A stretch of 64,000 nt of DNA from the NCBI RefSeq assembly GCF_030295975.1, contig NZ_AP027364.1, positions 3,906,001 to 3,970,000 on the forward strand, given 5' to 3'. A program made the translations under genes and the position numbers. Below, in pieces: positions 35,951 through 49,131 of this stretch. The DNA comes from Thalassotalea atypica (GTDB taxonomy: Bacteria; Pseudomonadota; Gammaproteobacteria; Enterobacterales; Alteromonadaceae). Each line of letters opens with the position of its first letter. Within the stretch, counting starts at the first letter, position 1. The notes beneath the pieces are model-generated. The model was not told the DNA's origin. It ran no database searches and was given only the letters and a program-made list of their open reading frames with translations.

Positions 35951-36910
35951 TTAAGCTGTTTTTAATACGTTTTGTTGAGATATTTGGCGACTTGAGTATT
36001 GTTGATGCCAATGAGTGATTTGCTGATCTGCATGTTCAAGCGACTGATGATTACTCAGCTCTTTATTAGTCAATGGTGGACGTAAAGTGGCGTTAGCAAT
36101 ATCATTATTTTTTGCCATCAATATTTTTGCAGGAATAGGGTTTGAGACAGCAAATAAACTGTCTACTGCATTTTTCCAAACTGGAAAGAGCCCTGTAGTT
36201 TCACCTGTTAAACATTGCTGAACATAAGCTCGTGTTTGAATAGGCCAAACATTAGCGGCAACGGAGACCAAGCCTTTGGCACCTTCTTCAACGAGTTTTG
36301 GTAACAAGGCGTCTTCGCCACTATAAAGCGCAATGTCAGGGCAAGCTTTTTGGTACTCTTTAAATTGAGCTACATCGCCACTTGCTTCTTTCAGTGCCCA
36401 GCATTTTGGGTGATGTTGCAGAGATGCTAAAGCCGATGTAGACAAACTGAGGCCACTTCGTGATGGCACGTTATAGAGCATGCAAGGAAATTTTGCTCTA
36501 TCAAGCAAAGCTTCAAACCAGAGTTTTTGACCTTCCTCGCCAGGTTTTGCGTACAAAGGACTTCCTAAAAGGTAGGCATCAACAGGTAGCTGATTGCATT
36601 GTTCAATCCACTGTAATTGCTCTATAAGTTGAAAGCCGCCCACAGCAACCATTATGGGAACGTTTAATGATAATCCACAAACATACTCAACTATGGTGCG
36701 CTGCTCTTCTTGGATTAAAGCAAGACCTTCACCAGTGCTGCCAAGCAGCAAAATAGCATTACCTGCGCTGTTTTGTTGATGAGCAATCTTACCAAGACTA
36801 ACAAAGTCCACTTTGCCTTGCTGATCAAAAGGCGTGACTAATGCAGTCCATAACGGATATTGCTCAAAAGGGTGTTCAGATGATATTTGATTCATTTCTC
36901 TCGAACTCAT
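35951..36910 (-). CDS. dapA: Dihydrodipicolinate synthase family protein (DapA-like)
   Basis: A 319-residue TIM-barrel aldolase. Active-site residues are present: Lys174 (Schiff base, ALKEASGD), Tyr146 and Arg151 (LYNVPSRSG), and GSTGEG (58-62) where DapA usually has GTTGE. DapA condenses pyruvate with aspartate semialdehyde as the first committed step to lysine. The lysine riboswitch directly upstream strongly supports lysine biosynthesis rather than one of the sugar-acid lyases in the same family. The start could be 36910 or the ATG at 36895. First gene of the operon. Confidence 0.87.
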   Translation of the reverse strand: MSSREMNQISSEHPFEQYPLWTALVTPFDQQGKVDFVSLGKIAHQQNSAGNAILLLGSTGEGLALIQEEQRTIVEYVCGLSLNVPIMVAVGGFQLIEQLQWIEQCNQLPVDAYLLGSPLYAKPGEEGQKLWFEALLDRAKFPCMLYNVPSRSGLSLSTSALASLQHHPKCWALKEASGDVAQFKEYQKACPDIALYSGEDALLPKLVEEGAKGLVSVAANVWPIQTRAYVQQCLTGETTGLFPVWKNAVDSLFAVSNPIPAKILMAKNNDIANATLRPPLTNKELSNHQSLEHADQQITHWHQQYSSRQISQQNVLKTA

Positions 36911-36923
36911 TTCGTTCGGAGAA

Positions 36924-36951
36924 CTATAAGGCGTTTACAAAACACCTATAG
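36924..36951 (-). other. Hairpin between riboswitch and dapA, possible expression platform
   Basis: The minus-strand RNA can fold CUAUAGGUGUUU against AAACGCCUUAUAG with a 3-nt loop and one bulge, 13 nt before the dapA start. No U-run follows, so it is not an intrinsic terminator. Control of translation is more likely. Confidence 0.4.
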
Positions 36952-36974
36952 TGAAATCTAAAGGCATTCGTAAA

Positions 36975-37143
36975 GGCCAGAAGCTCTCCACCTAATTGGT
37001 GACAGTCAGCAGGATTCAACCTGCTTAACCGACAAATACATCAATCAAAAATGTATTCATCTCGGCGTTAATCCCCCTCTTTAATGTTCAATGGAGTTTG
37101 ATCTCCTCACATTAAATACCTGGTTAACGCTCCTCTTCTGACC
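36975..37143 (-). ncRNA. Lysine riboswitch (L box)
   Basis: Conserved elements read on the minus strand in order: P1 strand GGTCAGAAG (37143-37135), then AGGAGCGTTAACCAGGTA (compare the lysC L-box), GAGGGGGATTAACGCCGAGATGAAT, GTCGGTTAAGCAGGTTGAATCCTGCTGACTGTCACC and GGTGGAGAGCTTCTGGCC closing P1 with CTTCTGGCC (36983-36975), nine pairs. This is the E. coli lysC riboswitch pattern with the same invariant blocks. Lysine binding would reduce expression of the downstream operon. Confidence 0.93.
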
Positions 37144-37208
37144 CTTTTTCGACAATGAAATGACACTTTGAATAAGCGATCACTTCATTTGGAATAAGGA
37201 ACTGGTGT

Positions 37209-37237
37209 ATTAAACTCGTTTGCGCATTTTTTGTCAA
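37209..37237 (-). promoter_or_regulatory. Promoter of the lysine riboswitch operon
   Basis: TTGACA (37237-37232), a 17-bp spacer and TTTAAT (37214-37209) on the minus strand. This is a near-consensus sigma-70 promoter; transcription would start about 60 nt upstream of the riboswitch P1. Confidence 0.75.
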
Positions 37238-37238
37238 T

Positions 37239-37254
37239 AGACGTCTATACGTTT
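37239..37254. promoter_or_regulatory. Tandem MetJ-like boxes upstream of the lysine operon promoter
   Basis: AGACGTCT (37239-37246) is a perfect met box and ATACGTTT (37247-37254) matches it at six of eight positions. The pair abuts the -35 hexamer. MetJ binds tandem met boxes to repress genes of methionine synthesis. Together with the lysine riboswitch this suggests cross-control inside the aspartate amino-acid family. Confidence 0.45.
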
Positions 37255-37532
37255 ATTTGCATAAGATATTTATTTACGACATAGCTGAAAAACATACCCG
37301 ATGATTTAGTAAACACTATAAACCGCCATTTTACTTTTTAGTTCCATACCATCAATTTCAATTTGCCATTTCTGACGAAACTTGACTATTAACAGGTACA
37401 CAATGTGAATCCTCATATCCAAAAGATATGATTACTGATGAGTGTGCAGGTATGGGTGGCTATCTTAAGGCAAGTTCGCGTAAAATAGCCTACAAACTCG
37501 CTTTATTTTATTCATGGCAAATTAACAACATA
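37255..37532. other. Upstream region of rsmC with nothing else recognised
   Basis: An AT-rich gap that must hold the rsmC promoter; TTGACT at 37383-37388 is a possible -35. The frame of rsmC is open from 37428 (ATG), but the family start is at 37533. No RNA gene or repeat seen. Confidence 0.5.
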
Positions 37533-38573
37533 ATGGCACTTTCAAATATCAATCAAATTTTATTAAGAAATATCGAATTACTTGAAGGTTCAAGACCATT
37601 ACTGATTAATCTTGAAGCCGCTGGTTTAGTTCCAGAGTTATTAGCACATTACCCTGATGCCAGTATCACTTGCTTTAACAATAACTTTTCACAGTATCAA
37701 GCGATTAGCGAGCGATTTCCAACCCAGATAGAGACTAGATTTGGTAGTCATTATCAAAGCGAACATTGCCACGATGTTATTGTCATTGCCTTCCCAAAAA
37801 GTAAACCCGAGTTAGCATTTACCTTATCGATGATTGCTGATGTTGTGGCAGATGATGCTACCGTTATTTTCGTTGGTGACAACAAGGGCGGAATAAAATC
37901 AGTCGCTAAGCAAAGCAGCGATTATATTGACTGCTGCATGAAACAAGACAATGCACGTCATTGTTTGCTGTTTACCGGCCGCTATATCAAGCCAGCACAA
38001 GCGTTTAAACTAAGTGATTGGTTCAGTTATTACGAGATCATTATCGCAAACGAGAGCATTAAAATAGCGGCTCTTCCCGGAGTATTTAGCCAAAAAGGGT
38101 TAGATAAAGGGACTAAGGTTTTGTTAGATAACCTGCCAGATAAAATTCAAGGCAAGGTGTTGGACTTTGGCTGCGGTGCAGGCACCATCAGTGTCGCATT
38201 AGCTAAGCTTTATCCGAATATTAAGTTAACACTGATTGATGTTAGTGCGTTAGCGATAGCAAGTGCAAAAGAAACCTTAGCAATAAATCAACTCAACGGA
38301 AGATGTATAGCGTCAGATGGATTAAGTCAGGTATCGGATAGTTTTGACACGATAATTTCTAACCCACCATTTCATCAGGGGTTAAAGACTTACTATGCCG
38401 CAACGGAAACTTTTCTTCAGCAATGTACAAAGCATATGACTCCCAACAGCAACTTAATCGTTGTTGCTAACAATTTTTTAAAGTACCAACCGATAATGAG
38501 AGAATTTATTGGTGGCACTGAAAAAACGACGATCAGCAATGGATTCACCGTCTACCTCAGTAATCGACAGTAA
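37533..38573 (+). CDS. rsmC: 16S rRNA (guanine1207-N2)-methyltransferase RsmC
   Basis: Methylates G1207 of 16S rRNA. The start at 37533 gives 346 residues, the family length (E. coli 343), with the typical opening NQILLRNIELLEG; reading from 37428 would add 35 residues. An N-terminal degenerate methyltransferase domain (1-165) is followed by the active one: SAM motif VLDFGCGAGTISVALA (about 204-219), acidic LIDVS, and catalytic ISNPPFH (about 271-277). It is divergent from the lysine operon. Confidence 0.9.
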   Translation: MALSNINQILLRNIELLEGSRPLLINLEAAGLVPELLAHYPDASITCFNNNFSQYQAISERFPTQIETRFGSHYQSEHCHDVIVIAFPKSKPELAFTLSMIADVVADDATVIFVGDNKGGIKSVAKQSSDYIDCCMKQDNARHCLLFTGRYIKPAQAFKLSDWFSYYEIIIANESIKIAALPGVFSQKGLDKGTKVLLDNLPDKIQGKVLDFGCGAGTISVALAKLYPNIKLTLIDVSALAIASAKETLAINQLNGRCIASDGLSQVSDSFDTIISNPPFHQGLKTYYAATETFLQQCTKHMTPNSNLIVVANNFLKYQPIMREFIGGTEKTTISNGFTVYLSNRQ

Positions 38574-38658
38574 CGTCTGTTAACAGAAAGTGAACTGGTA
38601 GTTGAAATAAACGCATTTTTAAACAATCATCTAATCATAGATAACAACATTACGGTTC

Positions 38659-40305
38659 GTGAAATTAGCATCAATGCCGACAAATAATAAAATACTTTCT
38701 TTAAAACACATTTTTATCACCTCGATAGTGTCTTTAACGACATTGTCTTTTTTGGTGACAGCTTCAGTTACTCTTTACTTTATTTTTTCTCACCTTGAAA
38801 AAGACTTCAAACAAGACATTATTGAACGTAGCGCTATTACAAGCAAAACAGCTAAAGCCTACCTGATCTCTAAAGATGTTATCGGCTTAGAAAAGAGGCT
38901 ATCCCGGTTAAGTTCGATATCGAGAATGAATACTGTACATATTTACCACCTCAATAATAATCAAGTTTCTGTCACCTCAAGCTACAACAAAGACTACACA
39001 GGCAATCAAGGCATAAGGCACATACCATCACAAATTAATCGAAAAGAACGATTGAAATCTCCACAGATAAACGGCGCTATCATTGAATATATCCAGCCTA
39101 TAACTGAAGGAAACACGATTATTGGATATGTTTATTTAGAGATGGATCTCCAGTCGCTGCAATCTTTAAAAAACAAAACCTATTTGTGCCTCAGCGTCTG
39201 CTTTTTATTCATCTTGTGTTTCTCAATTTTTCTGGCCACCCGTCTACAAAACAAAGTATTTAACTCGGTGGACTCTATTACAACTACCGTGCAAAAAGTG
39301 TCACATAAAAAGGCGTTCGATTTACGGTGTGAGATCCAAGATTATCAAGAATTTGAATTACTCGCTCGTAGCATCAACAACATGTTAGCCCGAACAGAAA
39401 AGCACGTTAAGCGTCAAGTTGATGCCGAGCAACAAATTTTAAAGTTGAATCATGAGCTTGAGGATAAAGTCAGCCAAAGAACAGAAGCACTAAAAGATTC
39501 AAATGAAGAATTGTTATCGACGTTAGAAAAATTACACCAATTCCAGGGGCAACTGGTCGAAAGTGAGAAAATGGCTTCGTTGGGTGATATGGTTGCCGGC
39601 GTTGCTCATGAAGTAAATACACCAATAGGCTTAGGCGTCACCGCATCAACCTTATTATCAGACAGGTTAGATGAAATTAAGGAGTGCTTTGACAGTAAAA
39701 CACTTAAGTCCAGTCAGTTGAAACGATTTTTAGCCGACGGGCAAGAGAATATTGGTATCATTTATCGCAACCTAAACCGTGCTGCTGACTTAATCTCTAG
39801 CTTCAAAAAAGTGGCCGTTGATCAGTCGAGCGAAGAAGATCGACAGTTTATGGTGTCTGAACTTATTGATGAGGTTGTATTAACCTTGGCGCCCCAATTG
39901 AAAAATTCCCCTGTGACATTAGAAGTAGATTGCCCTGATGAGTTAGTGATCACAAGTAAGCCTGGACCAATCAATCAAATCCTTATCAATTTAATAGTGA
40001 ACTCATTGATTCATGCCTTTGATGGACAACCCGATGGCACCATAAAAATATGCATTATGGTATTGAGTGGTCAATTACACATTCAATATAAGGACAACGG
40101 TAAAGGAGTAGATCAATCAGTAAAAAACAGAATATTTGATCCGTTCATCACCACTAAACGCGGCGAAGGCGGCAGTGGGTTAGGGCTGCACCTCGTTTAT
40201 AATTTGGTTACTCAAGCTTTAAATGGCAGCATACAGTTTGACAGTGTGGTCAACAAAGGGATCAGCTTTGATATAGTCTTTCCGGTAATTATTGGCAGCA
40301 ACTAA
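38659..40305 (+). CDS. Membrane sensor histidine kinase beside arcA
   Basis: A 548-residue kinase. Two membrane helices (about 15-40 and 168-192) flank a periplasmic sensor domain of about 125 residues without a recognised family. A HAMP-like linker and coiled coil (about 190-290) precede the dimerisation helix with His317 (VAGVAHEVNTPIG). The ATPase domain has N-box NLIVNSLIHAF, G1 DNGKGVD and G2 GGSGLGLHLV. There is no receiver or Hpt domain, so it is not an ArcB. The GTG start at 38659 has a poor ribosome site; the ATG at 38674 is an alternative. arcA follows after 160 bp. Confidence 0.88.
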   Translation: MKLASMPTNNKILSLKHIFITSIVSLTTLSFLVTASVTLYFIFSHLEKDFKQDIIERSAITSKTAKAYLISKDVIGLEKRLSRLSSISRMNTVHIYHLNNNQVSVTSSYNKDYTGNQGIRHIPSQINRKERLKSPQINGAIIEYIQPITEGNTIIGYVYLEMDLQSLQSLKNKTYLCLSVCFLFILCFSIFLATRLQNKVFNSVDSITTTVQKVSHKKAFDLRCEIQDYQEFELLARSINNMLARTEKHVKRQVDAEQQILKLNHELEDKVSQRTEALKDSNEELLSTLEKLHQFQGQLVESEKMASLGDMVAGVAHEVNTPIGLGVTASTLLSDRLDEIKECFDSKTLKSSQLKRFLADGQENIGIIYRNLNRAADLISSFKKVAVDQSSEEDRQFMVSELIDEVVLTLAPQLKNSPVTLEVDCPDELVITSKPGPINQILINLIVNSLIHAFDGQPDGTIKICIMVLSGQLHIQYKDNGKGVDQSVKNRIFDPFITTKRGEGGSGLGLHLVYNLVTQALNGSIQFDSVVNKGISFDIVFPVIIGSN

Positions 40306-40390
40306 AAAGAGGAAGTTACAATTTCATAACATATTATTACGTCACTAGTATCCTTTTTTTAATCAACAGAGTTTATTATTAATGGAAAAC

Positions 40391-40400
40391 TTGCTATAAA
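40391..40400 (+). promoter_or_regulatory. Candidate extended -10 promoter of arcA
   Basis: TTGCTATAAA contains a TGC-TATAAA extended -10 element, 66 bp before the arcA ATG. No good -35 at 17 bp, as tolerated for extended -10 promoters. It would make arcA independent of the kinase gene. Confidence 0.35.
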
Positions 40401-40465
40401 TTAGGGTTATATCGTTATTTTTAATGATAAATGCCTTCGAAAACTATCAATAATTGGACCAACCC

Positions 40466-41167
40466 ATGCACAAAGCTCATATTCTGATCGTAGAAGATGA
40501 AGACGTAACACGATTCAACCTTCGCAACTTATTTGAAGCGGAAGGTTACGACGTATCAGAAGCCATAGATGGCGAAGCCATGGATGAGCAATTAAAGAAC
40601 AATCAAATTAGCCTTGTCATCATGGACATAAACCTCCCTGGTAAGAACGGGTTATTGTTAGCAAGGGAACTGACCAACAACCGTGAGTTAGGCTTAATAT
40701 TCTTAACCGGTCGAGATAGTGACATTGACAAAATTTTAGGATTAGAAATTGGTGCAGACGATTATCTAACTAAGCCCTTTAATCCGAGAGAGCTGACCAT
40801 AAGAGCAAGAAATATTCTGAACCGTATTTCAGTGAACAAGTCAGAACAAAGCTCTGCAATTATTACATTCAACGGCTGGGAGTTAGACAGTAATTCTCGT
40901 AAAATGACATCACCAGAGCAAGAAACTATTCCGATCCCTCGTGGTGAATTTAGAGCCCTGAAATTATTGATTGATCACGCTGGCCAAATAGTATCGCGTC
41001 AGCAGTTAATTAAAGAAATGACAGGCCGTGATTTACGTTCCAATGATCGTACAGTGGATGTTACGATCCGACGTTTGAGAAAACATTTTGAATCGTCAAA
41101 AGAAACCCCTGAACTAATCAATACCATCCATGGTGAAGGTTACCGCTTTATTGGCTCCGTATCCTAA
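40466..41167 (+). CDS. arcA: Aerobic respiration control response regulator ArcA
   Basis: A 233-residue OmpR/PhoB-type regulator from the ATG at 40466 (an upstream TTG frame is open). The receiver has the acidic pair VEDEDVTR, phosphorylated Asp54 ([19 protein letters not shown]), Thr/Lys switch residues ([19 protein letters not shown]) and the winged helix with MTGRDL...[17 protein letters not shown]...[11 protein letters not shown]. Near residue-for-residue identity with E. coli ArcA in these blocks makes the symbol secure. ArcA represses aerobic respiration genes under low oxygen. A convergent Hpt gene follows. Confidence 0.93.
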   Translation: MHKAHILIVEDEDVTRFNLRNLFEAEGYDVSEAIDGEAMDEQLKNNQISLVIMDINLPGKNGLLLARELTNNRELGLIFLTGRDSDIDKILGLEIGADDYLTKPFNPRELTIRARNILNRISVNKSEQSSAIITFNGWELDSNSRKMTSPEQETIPIPRGEFRALKLLIDHAGQIVSRQQLIKEMTGRDLRSNDRTVDVTIRRLRKHFESSKETPELINTIHGEGYRFIGSVS

Positions 41168-41174
41168 ATCACAC

Positions 41175-41204
41175 GTTTAAGCAGTGGCTAACCACTGCTT
41201 AAAC
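41175..41204. terminator. Perfect 13-bp hairpin between arcA and the Hpt gene
   Basis: GTTTAAGCAGTGG and CCACTGCTTAAAC form a perfect 13-bp stem with a 4-nt loop. It overlaps the last codons and stop of the Hpt gene, so it also encodes its C-terminus. No T-run. Probably separates the convergent transcripts. Confidence 0.5.
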
Positions 41205-41524
41205 ACTGTTATACCCTGGTTATTCAGCTGTTTGAGTTCTTCCAAATAACGCTGTTTTTGTACACTATTATCGCTGGATTTTTCAATCGCCATTATGTGT
41301 GCATGAACTTGCTTCACTCCAACACTACCAGCTGCACCTTTCATTTTGTGGGTATGTTGTTCCCACATTGCTTGTGAACCTTCGTTGATTGCCGATTGAA
41401 TATCTGCTAAATAGATTTCAGATTGACCAATATACATATCTAACATTTTTTGAACTACACTCGAGCCAAGATTATCTAAGTAACCTTGCAGTAAAGCTCG
41501 ATCAATTATTTCTGAATTTGGCAC
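41177..41524 (-). CDS. Stand-alone histidine phosphotransfer (Hpt) protein
   Basis: A 115-residue four-helix Hpt domain. The phosphorylatable His59 lies in HTHKMKGAAGSVGV, the pattern of ArcB-type Hpt domains and of Shewanella HptA. There is no other domain. GTG start with AAGGTG 7 nt upstream. It is convergent with arcA. In Shewanella a separate HptA hands phosphate to ArcA because ArcB is missing; the neighbouring position here suggests the same job, though HptA is not encoded next to arcA there as far as I recall. Confidence 0.85.
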   Translation of the reverse strand: MPNSEIIDRALLQGYLDNLGSSVVQKMLDMYIGQSEIYLADIQSAINEGSQAMWEQHTHKMKGAAGSVGVKQVHAHIMAIEKSSDNSVQKQRYLEELKQLNNQGITVFKQWLATA

Positions 41525-41806
41525 TGCTACCCACCTTAATCACTGTAAAATGACAGACTAAACACTATTTCAATTGATGTAAATCGCCTTATGCAACAAA
41601 AACGTCATGATCTTTCCAGTTTAAACTGCGCTAGATATCTTACTTTTATTGATTTTCGTGTGAATTTCGTTCAGAATAGCCGCCCTTTTTTAATGGTCTG
41701 TATGCAATAATCGTATTGCCATGAAAAATAGATGCCTTTAGCTCTTGAAAATCAAGACTCAAGTAGCAATTAACTTAACACTGAAGTACTTAATAGCGGA
41801 GTTGTA

Positions 41807-42733
41807 ATGCCAACATCCATGCCAGATATCGCCAACCACACCACAGCACAGACTGAAGGTACGCTGGATTGGGTCGGTATGAGCAATATCGAAATGCCCT
41901 TCATGGTGGCGTCAAAAGGCCAAGCTGAACGTATGGTGTCAGCCTACGTGGATGCGTTTGTGAACTTAAAAGAGCCACAGGCTAAAGGCATTCATATGTC
42001 TCGCCTTTACTTACTCTTAGATGAACTATCTAGCAACAACGTGTTGAACTATCAAAGCTTAGTCACATTACTTGATGGCTTTATTAGTAGCCACCAAGAT
42101 TTAAGTGATAACGCCAAAGTAACAATTGCCTTTGATTATCATTTACGCCGTAAGTCATTGATCAGCGGTAAATTAGGTTGGAAAGCATATCCTGTAACTT
42201 TGACAGGTCGCTTAGATAAAGGCGTGTTAGATATAGAGCTGGCCATCGATGTTCGTTATTCTTCTACCTGTCCATGCTCAGCAGCACTAGCGAGACAATT
42301 GATTCAAAAAGCCTTCACAGATAAATTTACTAGTGAGCAAAATATCAGTAAAGAGACTGTCCATGAATGGCTAGGCAGTACTGAAGGTATAGTGGCTACG
42401 CCTCATAGCCAGCGTTCAGTCGCCGAAGTTAAAGTTAAGCTGAACAAATCAATAAGTGACTTTCCTATTACCGATCTTGTAGATCTTATTGAAAGCGCTT
42501 TACAAACCCCTGTTCAAGCCGCAGTTAAACGCGAAGATGAGCAAGAATTTGCTCGCCTAAATGGTCAAAACTTGATGTTTTGTGAAGATGCCGCTCGCCG
42601 TTTACAACACGCGATGAACTTGGCTGCTGAATTTGATGATTTTTGGCTACGAGTCAACCACTTAGAATCTCTTCATGCTCATGATGCGGTGAGCGTGACA
42701 ACAAAAGGAATAACGGGCGGATATCAGCCTTAA
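41807..42733 (+). CDS. folE2: GTP cyclohydrolase FolE2
   Basis: A 308-residue COG1469 enzyme that opens the purine ring of GTP to give dihydroneopterin triphosphate, first step to folate. Features include [21 protein letters not shown], the Cys in [12 protein letters not shown] (about 150-160), the family's metal-ligand cysteine, and the C-terminal SLHAHDAV. FolE2 works without zinc and often replaces zinc-dependent FolE. No Zur-type box was found in the 280 bp upstream. ATG with GGAG upstream. Confidence 0.93.
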   Translation: MPTSMPDIANHTTAQTEGTLDWVGMSNIEMPFMVASKGQAERMVSAYVDAFVNLKEPQAKGIHMSRLYLLLDELSSNNVLNYQSLVTLLDGFISSHQDLSDNAKVTIAFDYHLRRKSLISGKLGWKAYPVTLTGRLDKGVLDIELAIDVRYSSTCPCSAALARQLIQKAFTDKFTSEQNISKETVHEWLGSTEGIVATPHSQRSVAEVKVKLNKSISDFPITDLVDLIESALQTPVQAAVKREDEQEFARLNGQNLMFCEDAARRLQHAMNLAAEFDDFWLRVNHLESLHAHDAVSVTTKGITGGYQP

Positions 42734-42763
42734 CTCCTTTTCGAAGTTCTCTTAAATATTTTG

Positions 42764-42792
42764 AAGCCTGTTATCACAACAGGCTTTTTTTT
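42764..42792 (+). terminator. folE2 terminator
   Basis: AAGCCTGTT-ATCAC-AACAGGCTT followed by a T-run, 31 bp after the folE2 stop. Confidence 0.9.
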
Positions 42793-42846
42793 ACATTTTT
42801 TTGCCACATCACGCATAACTACCCAATATTTCCGTCAAATAACAAA

Positions 42847-42863
42847 GTGTAATTAAATTACAC
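42847..42863. promoter_or_regulatory. Perfect HexR-type palindrome upstream of gltBD
   Basis: GTGTAATTAAATTACAC is a perfect 8-1-8 palindrome. Its core TGTAATTAAATTACA (42848-42862) fits the gammaproteobacterial HexR consensus TGTAATWWWATTACA. HexR senses KDPG and controls central carbon genes. It lies about 90 bp upstream of a TATAAT box and 280 bp before gltB. Confidence 0.6.
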
Positions 42864-42950
42864 TAAAAATTCGAGGACATCATGAAAATTACGAATTTTG
42901 CTTTGTTTTAAGCCTATTCATGCAATTTATGTCCAAATTATCCCCTTCAT

Positions 42951-42956
42951 TATAAT
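42951..42956 (+). promoter_or_regulatory. Candidate -10 element of gltBD
   Basis: TATAATGG matches the -10 consensus exactly; the -35 region (TTATGT near 42927) is weak, consistent with dependence on an activator. A second TATAAT lies at 42999-43004. The leader RNA would be 130-180 nt. Confidence 0.4.
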
Positions 42957-43068
42957 GGTTCCATCTTAATTGTGAAATTTTATTACGAGCAAATACTCTA
43001 TAATTGTTGACCTTCTATCAATAACTGGTTAGTGTTTGTGGTTCGCTTTGCTCGTAAAAGGGGTATAT

Positions 43069-43131
43069 ATGCAAAAAAAACACCTTTCTATTCGAAGCCC
43101 TTTTTATCTTAATCGCGTCATATTTTTCTAG
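43069..43131 (+). CDS. Candidate 20-codon leader ORF upstream of gltB
   Basis: ATG at 43069 has AAAAGGGG seven bases upstream. Twenty codons follow (starting MQKKHLSIRS, ending VIFF) and the TAG stop at 43129-43131 runs directly into the gltB ribosome site (AGGGGGAG). Translation through it would arrive exactly at the gltB start, 12 bp later, so translational coupling or attenuation is possible. Not in any family I know; it could be chance. Confidence 0.35.
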   Translation: MQKKHLSIRSPFYLNRVIFF

Positions 43132-43142
43132 GGGGAGAAATC

Positions 43143-47603
<4,461 letters not shown>

Positions 47604-47607
47604 TTAG

Positions 47608-49050
<1,443 letters not shown>

Positions 49051-49074
49051 ACACAAGCACACTGTTTAGCTTAT

Positions 49075-49110
49075 AAAAAAGGGCGATAAATTCATATTTA
49101 TCGCCCTTTT
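49075..49110. terminator. Bidirectional terminator between gltD and tyrS
   Basis: GGGCGATAAAT-TCAT-ATTTATCGCCC, a perfect 11-bp stem with A- and T-runs on both sides, between convergent genes. Confidence 0.95.
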
Positions 49111-49131
49111 CTTATCTGAAATAAAGTGACT

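Noticed and set aside
36924-36951. Intrinsic terminator as the riboswitch expression platform
   Set aside because: The hairpin is real but is followed by TTCTCCG rather than a T-run; translational control is more likely.
38659-40305. The kinase beside arcA as ArcB
   Set aside because: It has no receiver, PAS or Hpt domain and its sensor region is a larger periplasmic loop; ArcB is a tripartite hybrid with a tiny periplasmic part.
41525-41806. A Zur box in front of folE2, as known in other bacteria
   Set aside because: I looked for GTTATAATATAAC-like sequence and found none.
42882-42911. A 9-codon ORF with GAGG upstream, in the gltB upstream region
   Set aside because: It lies upstream of the best -10 element (42951), so it would probably not be transcribed from that promoter, and it is too short to support by itself.
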